From NCBI RefSeq assembly GCF_001894825.1, contig NZ_BCWY01000054.1:1-64000 (forward strand): 64,000 bases of DNA, in the 5' to 3' direction. Shown piece after piece: positions 8,898 to 17,115 of this stretch (the stretch's first letter is position 1; each line of letters opens with the position of its first letter). Source of the DNA: Rhodococcus jostii NBRC 16295 (GTDB lineage Bacteria; Actinomycetota; Actinomycetes; Mycobacteriales; Mycobacteriaceae). The notes beneath the pieces were generated by a model. It made no database searches. It saw only the letters and a program-made list of their open reading frames with translations, and was not told the DNA's origin. The translations under genes were made by a program, and so were the position numbers.

Positions 8898-8903
8898 TCG
8901 CCG

Positions 8904-9980
8904 ATGCGAGTGATGATCGCACCGGACTCCTTCGGTGAAACGCTGACGGCCGTCGAGGCGACCGCTGCGATAGCGGCGGGATGGTCGGCCGTGCGCCCGG
9001 ACGATCAGCTGATCCAGGCACCGCAGTCCGACGGCGGCCCCGGATTCGTCGACGTCGTCGCGGCCGCGGGCGGCACCGTCCGGACGGCGGTCGTGGAAGG
9101 GCCCGTCGGCGCCGACGTCACAGCCCGCTGGCTCCTCGACGGCACCGACGCCTACCTCGAATCTGCCCAGGCCTGCGGACTCGCACTGCTCGGCGGCCCG
9201 CCGACACCACGCACCGCCCGCGAGGCACACAGCCGTGGCGTCGGGCAGCTCGTGGTGGCGGCCCTCGACGCGGGGGCTCGCAGGATCGTCGTGGGTCTCG
9301 GCGGCAGCAGCTGCACCGACGGCGGGCGCGGCCTCGTCGAGGCCCTGGCTCAGGGGTTCGGGAGCGCCGACGCCGCCGTCGCGCGCCTGCGTGCGGTGGA
9401 ACTGGTGGCCGCGACCGACGTCGAGCACCCGTTGCTGGGCGAACACGGCGCCGCTCACGTGTTCGGACCGCAGAAGGGCGCCGACCCCGACACCGTCGCG
9501 TTCCTCGAAGACCGGAACACAGCGTGGGCGGGCCAACTGCGCCGGGTGACGGCGCGCGAGGTCGCCGCCGAGGCGGGCGCCGGCGCCGCAGGCGGGATCG
9601 GCGCCGCCCTCCTCGCCCTCGGGGCGACCCGCGAATCCGGTGCTCACGTGGTCGCGCAGCGCACCCGCCAGGACCGGCAACTCGCCTCCGCTCAACTCGT
9701 CATCACCGGGGAAGGACGTCTCGACCAGCAGTCGCTGCGCGGGAAACTCGTCATCGCGCTCGCCGCCGCCGCCCGCCGGCGGACGATCGCGACACTCGTC
9801 CTGGCCGGGCAGGTCCTCCTCGACACCGCGGACCTCGACCGCGCAGGCATCGACCACGCACTGTCCCTCGTGGACCACGCCGGATCGGTCGAACTCGCGA
9901 TGACGGACGCGTATGCGCAGCTGCGGGACCTCGCGGCGGCCGCCGCCCGGGGGTGGGACGGCGCCGCCGCAGGGCAGTAA
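8904..9980 (+). CDS. glxK: Glycerate kinase (GlxK/GarK family)
   Basis: Phosphorylates glycerate in glycerate/glyoxylate metabolism. The 358-residue length is normal. Characteristic segments are MRVMIAPDSFGETLTA at the N terminus, the glycine-rich VGLGGSSCTDGGRG loop, VFGPQKGAD and VITGEGRLDQQSLRGK near the C terminus. It is divergent from the DUF3043 gene. It matches the position of mycobacterial Rv2205c. Substrate specificity (2- or 3-phosphoglycerate product) cannot be read from the sequence. Confidence 0.92.
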   Translation: MRVMIAPDSFGETLTAVEATAAIAAGWSAVRPDDQLIQAPQSDGGPGFVDVVAAAGGTVRTAVVEGPVGADVTARWLLDGTDAYLESAQACGLALLGGPPTPRTAREAHSRGVGQLVVAALDAGARRIVVGLGGSSCTDGGRGLVEALAQGFGSADAAVARLRAVELVAATDVEHPLLGEHGAAHVFGPQKGADPDTVAFLEDRNTAWAGQLRRVTAREVAAEAGAGAAGGIGAALLALGATRESGAHVVAQRTRQDRQLASAQLVITGEGRLDQQSLRGKLVIALAAAARRRTIATLVLAGQVLLDTADLDRAGIDHALSLVDHAGSVELAMTDAYAQLRDLAAAAARGWDGAAAGQ

Positions 9981-10115
9981 CCCGACATCGCGACGTCGGA
10001 TACCATGGACGTGGATCGATCTGCGGACGCCGCAGGGAATGGAACCCGGGAATAAGTCGGGCGCGGAGTACCGTTGAAGCGTTCACGGGTTTGTTACGAA
10101 CTACAGGGAGAGCCC

Positions 10116-10466
10116 ATGACTGTGCAGAACGAGACGGCCGTCCACGGCGTCAAGATGACCGAAGCCGCGTCCTCCAAGGCGAAGGCGCTGCTCGATCAGG
10201 AAGGTCGCGACGACCTTGCGCTGCGCATCGCCGTGCAACCCGGCGGCTGCGCAGGACTGCGTTACCAGCTGTTCTTCGACGACCGCAACCTGGACGGCGA
10301 CCTCATCGTGGACTTCGGTGGCGTCGCCCTCGCGGTGGACCGGATGAGCGCACCGTACGTCGAGGGTGCGTCGATCGACTTCGTCGACACCATCGAGAAG
10401 CAGGGTTTCACCATCGACAACCCCAACGCGACCGGCTCGTGCGCCTGCGGCGACTCCTTCAACTGA
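10116..10466 (+). CDS. erpA: Iron-sulfur cluster insertion protein (ErpA/HesB type)
   Basis: A-type carrier that accepts Fe-S clusters and delivers them to apo-enzymes. 116 residues. The three conserved cysteines are present: one in GGCAGLRYQ and two in the C-terminal GSCACGDSF. The ATG at 10116 follows a GGGAG ribosome site. The upstream genes differ in function, so the gene is probably monocistronic; a strong intrinsic terminator follows at 10496. Mycobacterial counterpart: Rv2204c. Clients may include the Rieske protein encoded about 8 kb away (inference). Confidence 0.93.
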   Translation: MTVQNETAVHGVKMTEAASSKAKALLDQEGRDDLALRIAVQPGGCAGLRYQLFFDDRNLDGDLIVDFGGVALAVDRMSAPYVEGASIDFVDTIEKQGFTIDNPNATGSCACGDSFN

Positions 10467-10495
10467 GTCCCGGGCCGAAGAACAACTGAATCGAC

Positions 10496-10538
10496 AAGTC
10501 TGACGCGGGGCCGACCGGCTGCCGCGTCAGACTTTTTT
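10496..10538 (+). terminator. Intrinsic terminator after erpA
   Basis: A perfect 13-bp stem (10496-10508 with 10522-10534) followed by six T residues. This is the only hairpin in the window with the classic U-tract. Confidence 0.9.
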
Positions 10539-10644
10539 CGTGCCCGACCTCCTCGTATCCACGTCTTCGAGCTGCCGACCGATCAGGGTGGTACTCCGGG
10601 TACGGTGAGAAATCCCGACCGAACTCATCGAAAGGCATCCGCCC

Positions 10645-11619
10645 GTGACAATTGCGGTAACCGGTTCCATCGCCACCGACCACCTGATGCGGTTTCCGGG
10701 CCGGTTCGCCGAGCAGTTGCTCGCCGATCAGCTCAGCCACATCTCGTTGAGCTTCCTGGTCGACGACCTCGTCGTCCGGCGCGGGGGAGTGGGCGGCAAC
10801 ATCGCCTACGCCATGGGCGTCCTCGGCGGTTCTCCGCTGCTGGTCGGGGCTGTCGGGGCCGACTTCGCGGACTACCGCCGGTGGCTCGAGAGCAACGGCG
10901 TCGACTGCACCGCCGTCCGCATCTCGACGACGGCGCACACCGCGCGTTTCGTGTGCACCACCGACGAGGACATGGCGCAGATCGCGTCGTTCTATCCCGG
11001 TGCGATGAGTGAGGCCCGCGAGATCCAGCTGTCGGGCATCGCGCAGGACGCCGACGCGCTCGAACTCGTCCTGATCGGGGCCAACGACCCCGAGGCGATG
11101 ATTCGTCACACCGAGGAATGCCGCCGCCTGGGCATCCCGTTCGCCGCCGACCCGTCGCAGCAGCTCGCCCGGCTGAACGGCGAGGAGGCGTCCGCACTCA
11201 TCCGGGGCGCCAAGTACCTCTTCACCAACGAATACGAGTGGGGTCTGCTGCAGCAGAAGACGGGATTGTCGGAAGAGGAGATCCGCGCCCAGGTCGGTGT
11301 CCGCGTCACGACGCTCGGCTCCAAGGGCGTCGAGATCGTCGACTCCGAGGGCAACTGGACCCGTGTCGCCGTCGTCCCCGAGAAGGCGAAGGTCGACCCG
11401 ACCGGTGTCGGTGACGGATTCCGGGCCGGATTCCTCCTCGCACACAGCGCGGGTCTGAGCTTCGAGCGCTCCGCGCAGCTGGGCTCGCTCGTCGCCGTGC
11501 TGGTGCTCGAGACCGTCGGAACCCAGGAATGGACCTTCGACCGCGACGAGGCTGTCAAGCGACTCGCGGACGCATACGGCACCACCGCCGCCGACGAGAT
11601 CGCCACGGTCCTGCCGTAA
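10645..11619 (+). CDS. adoK: PfkB-family kinase, probable adenosine kinase
   Basis: Ribokinase-fold sugar/nucleoside kinase of 324 residues. The substrate-side motif GGVGGNIAYAMG and the second PfkB signature DPTGVGDGFRAGF, with the catalytic Asp in GDGF, are visible. In mycobacteria the gene at this position (Rv2202c) is adenosine kinase, unusual because it is PfkB-like rather than eukaryotic-type; the assignment here rests on that synteny. The GTG start follows a GAAAGG ribosome site. It converges on asnB across a composite terminator. Confidence 0.85.
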   Translation: MTIAVTGSIATDHLMRFPGRFAEQLLADQLSHISLSFLVDDLVVRRGGVGGNIAYAMGVLGGSPLLVGAVGADFADYRRWLESNGVDCTAVRISTTAHTARFVCTTDEDMAQIASFYPGAMSEAREIQLSGIAQDADALELVLIGANDPEAMIRHTEECRRLGIPFAADPSQQLARLNGEEASALIRGAKYLFTNEYEWGLLQQKTGLSEEEIRAQVGVRVTTLGSKGVEIVDSEGNWTRVAVVPEKAKVDPTGVGDGFRAGFLLAHSAGLSFERSAQLGSLVAVLVLETVGTQEWTFDRDEAVKRLADAYGTTAADEIATVLP

Positions 11620-11621
11620 GG

Positions 11622-11691
11622 GGCGGCTTCGCCGCCCGTGAGTGGTGAGCGAGTCCAGGGACTCGTCAACCACTCACGGGCGCGAAGCGCC
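11622..11691. terminator. Composite bidirectional terminator
   Basis: The left stem is GGCGGC-TTC-GCCGCC (11622-11636). The long central inverted repeat pairs CGTGAGTGGT (11637-11646) with ACCACTCACG (11669-11678), and an inner CGAGTC/GACTCG stem lies between. The right stem is GGCGC-GAA-GCGCC (11679-11691), which runs into the asnB stop codon. Same architecture as at 1338 and 30442. Confidence 0.8.
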
Positions 11692-13616
11692 TACAGGGAG
11701 ACCGGGTACGCCGGCTCGGAGATCTCCGGAACGATGCGGTTCTCCACGAAGATGCCGTGCCACACCATGAAGATCAGCACGGTCCACAGGCGACGGCTGT
11801 GGTCGGACACGCCGTCCCGATGGTCGTTCAACATCTTCGCGACGGCGGCCTTGTCGAGCAGGTGATCGGTGCCGGACGCCTCGATCTGCTCGTGCGCCCA
11901 GTCGAACAGTTCGGTGCCGCGCAGCCAGTGCCGCAGCGGCACCGGGAAGCCCAGCTTTGCCCGGTGCAGCACGTGCCCGGGCACGATGCCCTCCAGTGCC
12001 TGACGCAACGCGTACTTGGTGGTGCTCTTGGTGATCTTCTGGTCCAGCGGCACCTGCGACGCCACCCTGAAGACCTCGGGATCGAGGAACGGCACCCGCA
12101 GCTCGAGCGAGTTGGCCATCGTCATCTTGTCGGCCTTGACGAGGATGTCGCCGCGCAACCACGTGAACAGGTCGAGGTGCTGCATCCGTGCCACCGGATC
12201 CCAGCCCTGCGACTGCGCGTAGATCGGGTCGGTGACGTCGCGGTGCGTCCACTCCGGCCGGAAATCGCGCAGGACGGCACGCAGCTGCGCGTCGTTGAAG
12301 CTGCGCGCGTTGCCGTAGTAGCGCTCCTCCAGGGTGAGCGATCCGCGATTGAGCAGGCTCTTTCCGCGGGTGCCCTCGGGGATGCGCTCGGACAGCTTCC
12401 CGGCCGCCTTCCGCAGCCCCTTCGGCAGGTACTCGAACGGCTTGAGCGAAATCGGCTCGCGGTAGATGGTGTATCCGCCGAACAGCTCGTCGGCGCCCTC
12501 ACCCGACAGCACGACCTTGACGTGCTTGCGTGCTTCCTTCGCCACGAACCACAGCGGAACCAGTGCGGGGTCGGCGACCGGGTCGTCGAGGTACCAGACG
12601 ATCTCGGGGATCGCGGCCGCGAACTCGGACGGGCTCACCACCTTCACCACGTGGCGCGCGCCGATCGCTTCGGCAGACTCGGCCGCGACGTCGACCTCCG
12701 AATAGCCCTCGCGCTCGAAACCGGTGGTGAACGTGATCAGGTTCGGGTTGTGGCGCATCGCGAGCGCTGCGATGGCCGTCGAGTCGATGCCTCCCGACAG
12801 GAAGGAACCGACCGTGACGTCGGCGCGCATATGCTTGGCGACCGAATCCTCGAGCGCCTCCGCGATCTCGCGGTACCGTGCCTGCTCCGTGCCCGCAGCG
12901 AACGGACGCACCGGGAACGTGGGGGTGAAATACCGCGTGATCACGGGTTCTTCACCGGGGCGCACCCGGGCGAAGCAGCCGGACTCGAGCCTGCGGATCT
13001 GCTTGTGGAGGGTTTCCGGCTCCGGCACGTACTGCAGAACGGTGTAGTGCTCGACGGCCCGCGGATCGAGTTCGGTGCCGATGCCGATCAGACTCGCCAG
13101 TTCCAGCAGGCTCTTCTTCTCGCTGCCGAAGGCGGTGCCGCCGGTACCCGTGGCCAGGAAGAGCGGCTTGATGCCGAAGGGGTCGCGGGCGATGAACAAC
13201 TCCCGCGTCTGCGTGTCCCAGATCGCGAACGCGAACATGCCGCGCAGACGGCGGACGGCGTCCTCGCCCCAGTAGTGGAATGCGGCGACGATGGCCTCGC
13301 TGTCGCCCTCGGTGACGAACTGGGCGCCGAACTGTTCGGCGAGTTCGGCGCGCACCTCCAGATAGTTGTAGATCTCACCGTTGAACGTCAGCGCGTACCG
13401 CTCCGGATTCTCCTCCGGACCCCACCGCAGAGGCTGGTGGGAGTGTTCGATGTCGATGATCGACAGCCGATTGAACCCGAAGACCACATGGTTGTCGTGC
13501 CAGGTCCCGTGCTCGTCCGGCCCACGGTGGCGCAGGCAGTGCATCGCCTGGTCGACCTGTGAGACGGCGTTGTCGCTGGTTTCTCCAGAGGTCAGTAGCC
13601 CGAGCAGTCCGCACAC
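11691..13616 (-). CDS. asnB: Glutamine-hydrolysing asparagine synthase-like amidotransferase
   Basis: A 641-residue class II glutamine amidotransferase. Cys2 of the N terminus (MCGLLGLL, GTG start) is the glutaminase nucleophile, followed by the family segments RHRGPDEHGTW and FNGEIYNYLEVR. The synthetase domain carries the PP-loop SFLSGGIDSTAIAAL. In Corynebacteriales this enzyme (LtsA/AsnB) is associated with amidation of meso-diaminopimelate in peptidoglycan precursors and with lysozyme and antibiotic tolerance, so its substrate may be a cell-wall precursor rather than aspartate (inference from the family). Divergent from ctaC. Confidence 0.9.
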   Translation of the reverse strand: MCGLLGLLTSGETSDNAVSQVDQAMHCLRHRGPDEHGTWHDNHVVFGFNRLSIIDIEHSHQPLRWGPEENPERYALTFNGEIYNYLEVRAELAEQFGAQFVTEGDSEAIVAAFHYWGEDAVRRLRGMFAFAIWDTQTRELFIARDPFGIKPLFLATGTGGTAFGSEKKSLLELASLIGIGTELDPRAVEHYTVLQYVPEPETLHKQIRRLESGCFARVRPGEEPVITRYFTPTFPVRPFAAGTEQARYREIAEALEDSVAKHMRADVTVGSFLSGGIDSTAIAALAMRHNPNLITFTTGFEREGYSEVDVAAESAEAIGARHVVKVVSPSEFAAAIPEIVWYLDDPVADPALVPLWFVAKEARKHVKVVLSGEGADELFGGYTIYREPISLKPFEYLPKGLRKAAGKLSERIPEGTRGKSLLNRGSLTLEERYYGNARSFNDAQLRAVLRDFRPEWTHRDVTDPIYAQSQGWDPVARMQHLDLFTWLRGDILVKADKMTMANSLELRVPFLDPEVFRVASQVPLDQKITKSTTKYALRQALEGIVPGHVLHRAKLGFPVPLRHWLRGTELFDWAHEQIEASGTDHLLDKAAVAKMLNDHRDGVSDHSRRLWTVLIFMVWHGIFVENRIVPEISEPAYPVSL

Positions 13617-13895
13617 AGCGTCCGGTACCTCAATTCAGAATCTTGGAAGGCTCCACGAGGTGGAGGGGTCAGGGATCTCTGCCGGAAAGTATGCCGCAGA
13701 TTCCCGGCGCGTCCGGTTCGGGCCGTGGGGGAGGGCGCCCGGTCCGGGAAGCGACACCACCTCGGCGCCACGACAGCGACACGTCGCCCGACCCGAGGAT
13801 GGAGAGCCGCCGCCTTTGGTCTACGCTGCGTAGTAATTGGGCCTTCCCATCGGGTGTGCCCTAGTGGAATTTGCGGCGATCAGGAAGGCGTGAAC

Positions 13896-14957
13896 GTGGC
13901 GCAAGGTCGGATCCTTCGGCGGGCAGGGTTGGCAGTATCTTTGGGCATTGCTGCCTTGCTGCTGTCGGGTTGTTCAATCGACAACGAGGTGCTTCGTTTC
14001 GGGTGGCCTTCGGGCGTAACCCCGCAGGCGCACCGCATGCGTGAACTGTGGACCTGGTCGGTCATCGCCGCCCTCGTCATGGGTGTGCTGGTGTGGGGAC
14101 TCACCTTCTGGGCGGTGATCTTCCACCGCAAGAAGAAGGACTCACCGGAGTTCCCGCGGCAGACGGCATACAACGTGCCGCTCGAGCTGGCGTACACCGC
14201 AGTTCCGTTCGTCATCATCGCTGTGCTGTTCTACTTCACGGTGATCGTGCAGAACCATGTCCTCGAGAAAAAGGACAACCCCAACGTGGTGGTGGATGTC
14301 ACTGCGTACCAGTGGAACTGGAAGTTCGGTTACCGCTCGATCGACCTCGGCGAAGGCGGCGGGAAGTACGACGGCGTCGACCAGGAAGCCCAGGCCGCGG
14401 TCGAGTCCGCGCCGGCATCCGAGGCGGAGGCCGAGGGTGAGCATGCTCAGCCCGGTCCGATCCACGGCAAGACTCCCCAGGACCTGTCGTACCTGCACTA
14501 CGACAAGATCGAGACCGTCGGCTCGAGCAACGAGATCCCGATCCTCGTGCTGCCGACCGGCAAGCGGATCCAGTTCGAACTGGCCTCGGCCGATGTCATC
14601 CACGCCTTCTGGGTGCCGGAGTTCCTGTTCAAGCGTGACGTGAACCCGAACCCGAAGGAGAACCACTCCGACAACGTCTTCCAGATCAGTGAGATCGAGA
14701 AGGAAGGTGCCTTCGTCGGGCGCTGCGCCGAGATGTGCGGCACGTTCCACGCGATGATGAACTTCGAGGTTCGCGCCGTGAGCCCCGACAAGTTCGCGCA
14801 GTACATCGAGCTGCGCAAGCCGGCGAGCGAGGGCGGCCGGGATATGACCACGGCGGAGGCTCTGCAGGCCATCGGCGAGTCCCCCGTCGCGACGTCGACG
14901 TCTCCCTTCACCACCGATCGCGGCTACAAGCAGGCGAGCGGTGTCGAAGGTAACTGA
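13896..14957 (+). CDS. ctaC: Cytochrome c oxidase subunit II (aa3 type)
   Basis: Subunit II of the terminal aa3 oxidase; its CuA centre receives electrons from the fused cytochrome cc subunit. The lipoprotein signal ends in LLLSGC, two membrane helices follow (about residues 50-75 and 95-115), and the CuA ligands are in CAEMCGTFHAMM. An Actinobacteria-typical charged insertion rich in Glu/Ala lies in the periplasmic domain. Of two in-frame GTG codons, 13896 is chosen because AGGAAGG lies seven bases before it and only one base before 13890. Forms an operon with ctaF. Subunit I (ctaD) is not in the window. Confidence 0.95.
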   Translation: MAQGRILRRAGLAVSLGIAALLLSGCSIDNEVLRFGWPSGVTPQAHRMRELWTWSVIAALVMGVLVWGLTFWAVIFHRKKKDSPEFPRQTAYNVPLELAYTAVPFVIIAVLFYFTVIVQNHVLEKKDNPNVVVDVTAYQWNWKFGYRSIDLGEGGGKYDGVDQEAQAAVESAPASEAEAEGEHAQPGPIHGKTPQDLSYLHYDKIETVGSSNEIPILVLPTGKRIQFELASADVIHAFWVPEFLFKRDVNPNPKENHSDNVFQISEIEKEGAFVGRCAEMCGTFHAMMNFEVRAVSPDKFAQYIELRKPASEGGRDMTTAEALQAIGESPVATSTSPFTTDRGYKQASGVEGN

Positions 14958-14998
14958 ACCTGCTGCTGATACCTCACTGACCAAGGACAAGTGCTGAT

Positions 14999-15415
14999 AT
15001 GAAGATCGAAGCCAAGCTCTTCGAGATCCTGACGGTATTCTTCATTCTCGTCGCGATCGTCTACGGCGTCTTCACCGCCGTTTCACGAACCGGTATCGAG
15101 TGGGCGGGTCTGACCGGCATCTGCCTGTCGGCGGGGCTGACGCTGATCATCGGAACGTACTTCCGGTTCGTCGCCCGTCGTCTCGACACCCGCCCCGAGG
15201 ACTACGAGGACGCGGAGATCGCCGACGGCGCAGGCGACCTGGGCTTCTTCAGCCCCGGCAGCTACTGGCCGATCTTGCTCGCCGCCGCCGCTGCGTTCGT
15301 GGCAGTCTCGATGGCGTTCTTCCAGCCGTGGATGATCGTGGTCGCCGTGGTGGCCGTGCTCGCGGCTGCGGCAGGTCTGGTCTTCGAGTACTACGTCGGG
15401 CCCGAGAAGCACTAG
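14999..15415 (+). CDS. ctaF: Cytochrome c oxidase subunit IV, actinobacterial
   Basis: A 138-residue integral membrane subunit specific to actinobacterial aa3 oxidases. It shows four hydrophobic segments (beginning FEILTVFFILVAIVYGVF) and the conserved FFSPGSYWPI turn. It starts 41 bases after ctaC and is followed by a strong hairpin terminator. Part of the bcc-aa3 supercomplex together with the qcrCAB and ctaE genes on the opposite strand. Confidence 0.94.
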   Translation: MKIEAKLFEILTVFFILVAIVYGVFTAVSRTGIEWAGLTGICLSAGLTLIIGTYFRFVARRLDTRPEDYEDAEIADGAGDLGFFSPGSYWPILLAAAAAFVAVSMAFFQPWMIVVAVVAVLAAAAGLVFEYYVGPEKH

Positions 15416-15432
15416 TTCCATACAGTCGGTTG

Positions 15433-15471
15433 GCGGAGGCGCCGAATCCCCTCGGGGTTCGGCGCCTCCGC
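15433..15471 (+). terminator. Hairpin terminator after ctaF
   Basis: An 18-bp near-perfect stem (one bulged A) with a two-base TC loop between ctaF and the convergent tetR gene. No U-tract. Could serve both strands. Confidence 0.75.
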
Positions 15472-15489
15472 TGTGTCGTGGGGCCAGTT

Positions 15490-16092
15490 TCAGTGTCCTG
15501 TATCGGCTGCCGCGTGCAGGAGTGCCCCGGCCTGCTCTGACGCCAAAGTCAGCGGATCCGGAAACACCTGCAATCCGTGCGCCACCAGAGCGCCTTCGTG
15601 GAGCAGCATCACCGTGCGCGCGAGCGCTTCCGGTTCGTGCACCGACGCGTCCCGGCACACGCCCGTGAACAGTTCGAGCATCCACTGCTTCTGCCCGATG
15701 ATCACGGCGTAAGCCGGATGTGACGGGTCACTGATCTCCGCGTGGGCGTTGACCATGCTGCACCCCTTCGCGCTGTTCTCCGCCGTCCACTCCTGCGACG
15801 CGTCGAAGATCGCCTGGAGGCGCCGTTCGGGGGAGTCGCCGACGGCATCGAGGTGGTCGGCGAGAAACGCCCGCCACCGCTCGTCCCGGTCGGCGAGGTA
15901 CTCGACCACGATCTGTTCCTTCGAGCCGAAACGGTCGTACAGCGTCTTCTTCGTGACGCCGGCCTCGGCGGCGATGAGGTCGACGCCGACCGCGTGAATG
16001 CCCCGCTCGTAGAACAGGCGGCCGGCGGCGGTCAGCGCCTTGCGCGCGCCCGGTGTGAGTGCGACGCGTCGCGGTGGCGACAGAGAGTCCAT
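15490..16092 (-). CDS. TetR-family transcriptional regulator
   Basis: A 200-residue repressor-like protein. The N-terminal helix-turn-helix reads AAEAGVTKKTLYDRFGSKE (residues about 40-60); the C-terminal ligand domain contains two cysteines and looks like the AcrR/NemR-type group (segment AKGCSMVNAHAEI). It is divergent from an EamA transporter gene, and two copies of a 20-bp palindrome lie between them, one covering its own -10 box. It probably represses itself and the transporter. Neither gene belongs to the respiratory cluster around them. Confidence 0.9.
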   Translation of the reverse strand: MDSLSPPRRVALTPGARKALTAAGRLFYERGIHAVGVDLIAAEAGVTKKTLYDRFGSKEQIVVEYLADRDERWRAFLADHLDAVGDSPERRLQAIFDASQEWTAENSAKGCSMVNAHAEISDPSHPAYAVIIGQKQWMLELFTGVCRDASVHEPEALARTVMLLHEGALVAHGLQVFPDPLTLASEQAGALLHAAADTGH

Positions 16093-16098
16093 GACAAG

Positions 16099-16145
16099 AG
16101 TATACAGATCGGTATAGGTTGGGAAGGTATACTGATCTGTTTACT
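16099..16145. promoter_or_regulatory. Twin TetR operators with tetR promoter
   Basis: Two imperfect palindromes of one consensus, AGTATACAGATC-N-GTATACC: 16099-16118 and, inverted, 16126-16145, with centres 27 bp apart. The first contains the minus-strand -10 box TATACT (16099-16104), six bases before the tetR ATG (leaderless). The second contains TATACT on the plus strand, a likely -10 for the transporter gene. Repression of both genes by TetR is inferred. Confidence 0.75.
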
Positions 16146-16162
16146 TTGGGTGGTGGTCAGTC

Positions 16163-17113
16163 GTGAATGCGGTTCTCGCCGTGCTGTTCGTCCTGTGCTG
16201 GAGCTCCGGCTTCATCGGGGCCAAACTCGGTGCCGGGGACGCCGACCCTCTCACCGTCTTGACCTGGCGTTTCCTGCCCCTCGCCGTCGTCCTCGGCCTC
16301 GGTGCGGCGCTGTTCGGCCGCGCGCGGTGGCGAGGAGTCGGATACCGTGCCCTCCGCCGCCAGGCCGTCGTCGGCGCGCTGTCGCAGACCGGGTACCTGC
16401 TGACGGTCTACCAGGCGATCGGACTCGGGGTGTCGACCGGCACCACCGCGCTGATCGACGGAACCCAACCACTGGTGGTGGCCGTACTGGCCGGACCGTT
16501 GCTGGGCCAGTACGTCGCGCCCCGGCAGTGGTGGGGGCTGCTCCTCGGACTGGCGGGCGTCGTGGTCGTCACCGCCAGCGACGCCGTCGCTGCAACGGGA
16601 GTGTCCTGGTGGGCCTACCTCGTGCCGTTCGCCGGGATGCTGTCGCTGGTGGCGGCGACGTTCCTGGAGAGTCGCGCACCGACCGCCACGGATCCCGTCG
16701 TGTCCATGACCGTGCACTGCGCGACCAGCGCCGTGCTCTTCACCGGGCTCGCCGCATGCGCCGGAGACGTGTCCCCGCCGGCGGCGGCGTCGTTCTGGTG
16801 GTCGGTGGCCTGGTTGATCGTCCTGTCCACCTTCGGCGGCTACGGCCTGTACTGGCTCGTGCTGCGCCGGAGCGGCGTCACCCGGGTCAATGCCCTGATG
16901 TTCCTGATGGCACCGGTGACGGCGATCTGGGGGACCGCGGTGTTCGGCGAACCGTTCGGACCCCTCACCGCGCTTGGCCTACTCCTGGGGCTCGGGGCGG
17001 TGGCGCTCGTGTTCCGCACCCCACCGCGGGGGAGGGGAGCGGAAGCGGTGCCCACAGACGAGCAGAGCCCCGAACCGGAAAGGGTTCGGGGCTCTGCTCG
17101 GTTGCGCAGGTGA
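16163..17113 (+). CDS. EamA/DMT-family exporter
   Basis: A 316-residue drug/metabolite-type transporter with about ten hydrophobic helices and two EamA repeats. Typical opening VLFVLCWSSGFIGAK and a second-repeat MFLMAPVTAIWG segment are visible. The substrate is unknown. The GTG start at 16163 follows the TetR operators. The last 20 or so residues are charged, lie outside the membrane domain, and are encoded by the terminator hairpin at 17061-17098; a stop was probably lost there. It ends 2 bases from the qcrB stop. Confidence 0.88.
   Translation: MNAVLAVLFVLCWSSGFIGAKLGAGDADPLTVLTWRFLPLAVVLGLGAALFGRARWRGVGYRALRRQAVVGALSQTGYLLTVYQAIGLGVSTGTTALIDGTQPLVVAVLAGPLLGQYVAPRQWWGLLLGLAGVVVVTASDAVAATGVSWWAYLVPFAGMLSLVAATFLESRAPTATDPVVSMTVHCATSAVLFTGLAACAGDVSPPAAASFWWSVAWLIVLSTFGGYGLYWLVLRRSGVTRVNALMFLMAPVTAIWGTAVFGEPFGPLTALGLLLGLGAVALVFRTPPRGRGAEAVPTDEQSPEPERVRGSARLRR
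17061..17098. terminator. Hairpin terminator inside the 3' end of the EamA gene
   Basis: A perfect 16-bp inverted repeat (17061-17076 with 17083-17098) that lies within the last codons of the transporter gene, just before the convergent qcrB stop. Probably bidirectional. Confidence 0.75.
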
Positions 17114-17115
17114 GG

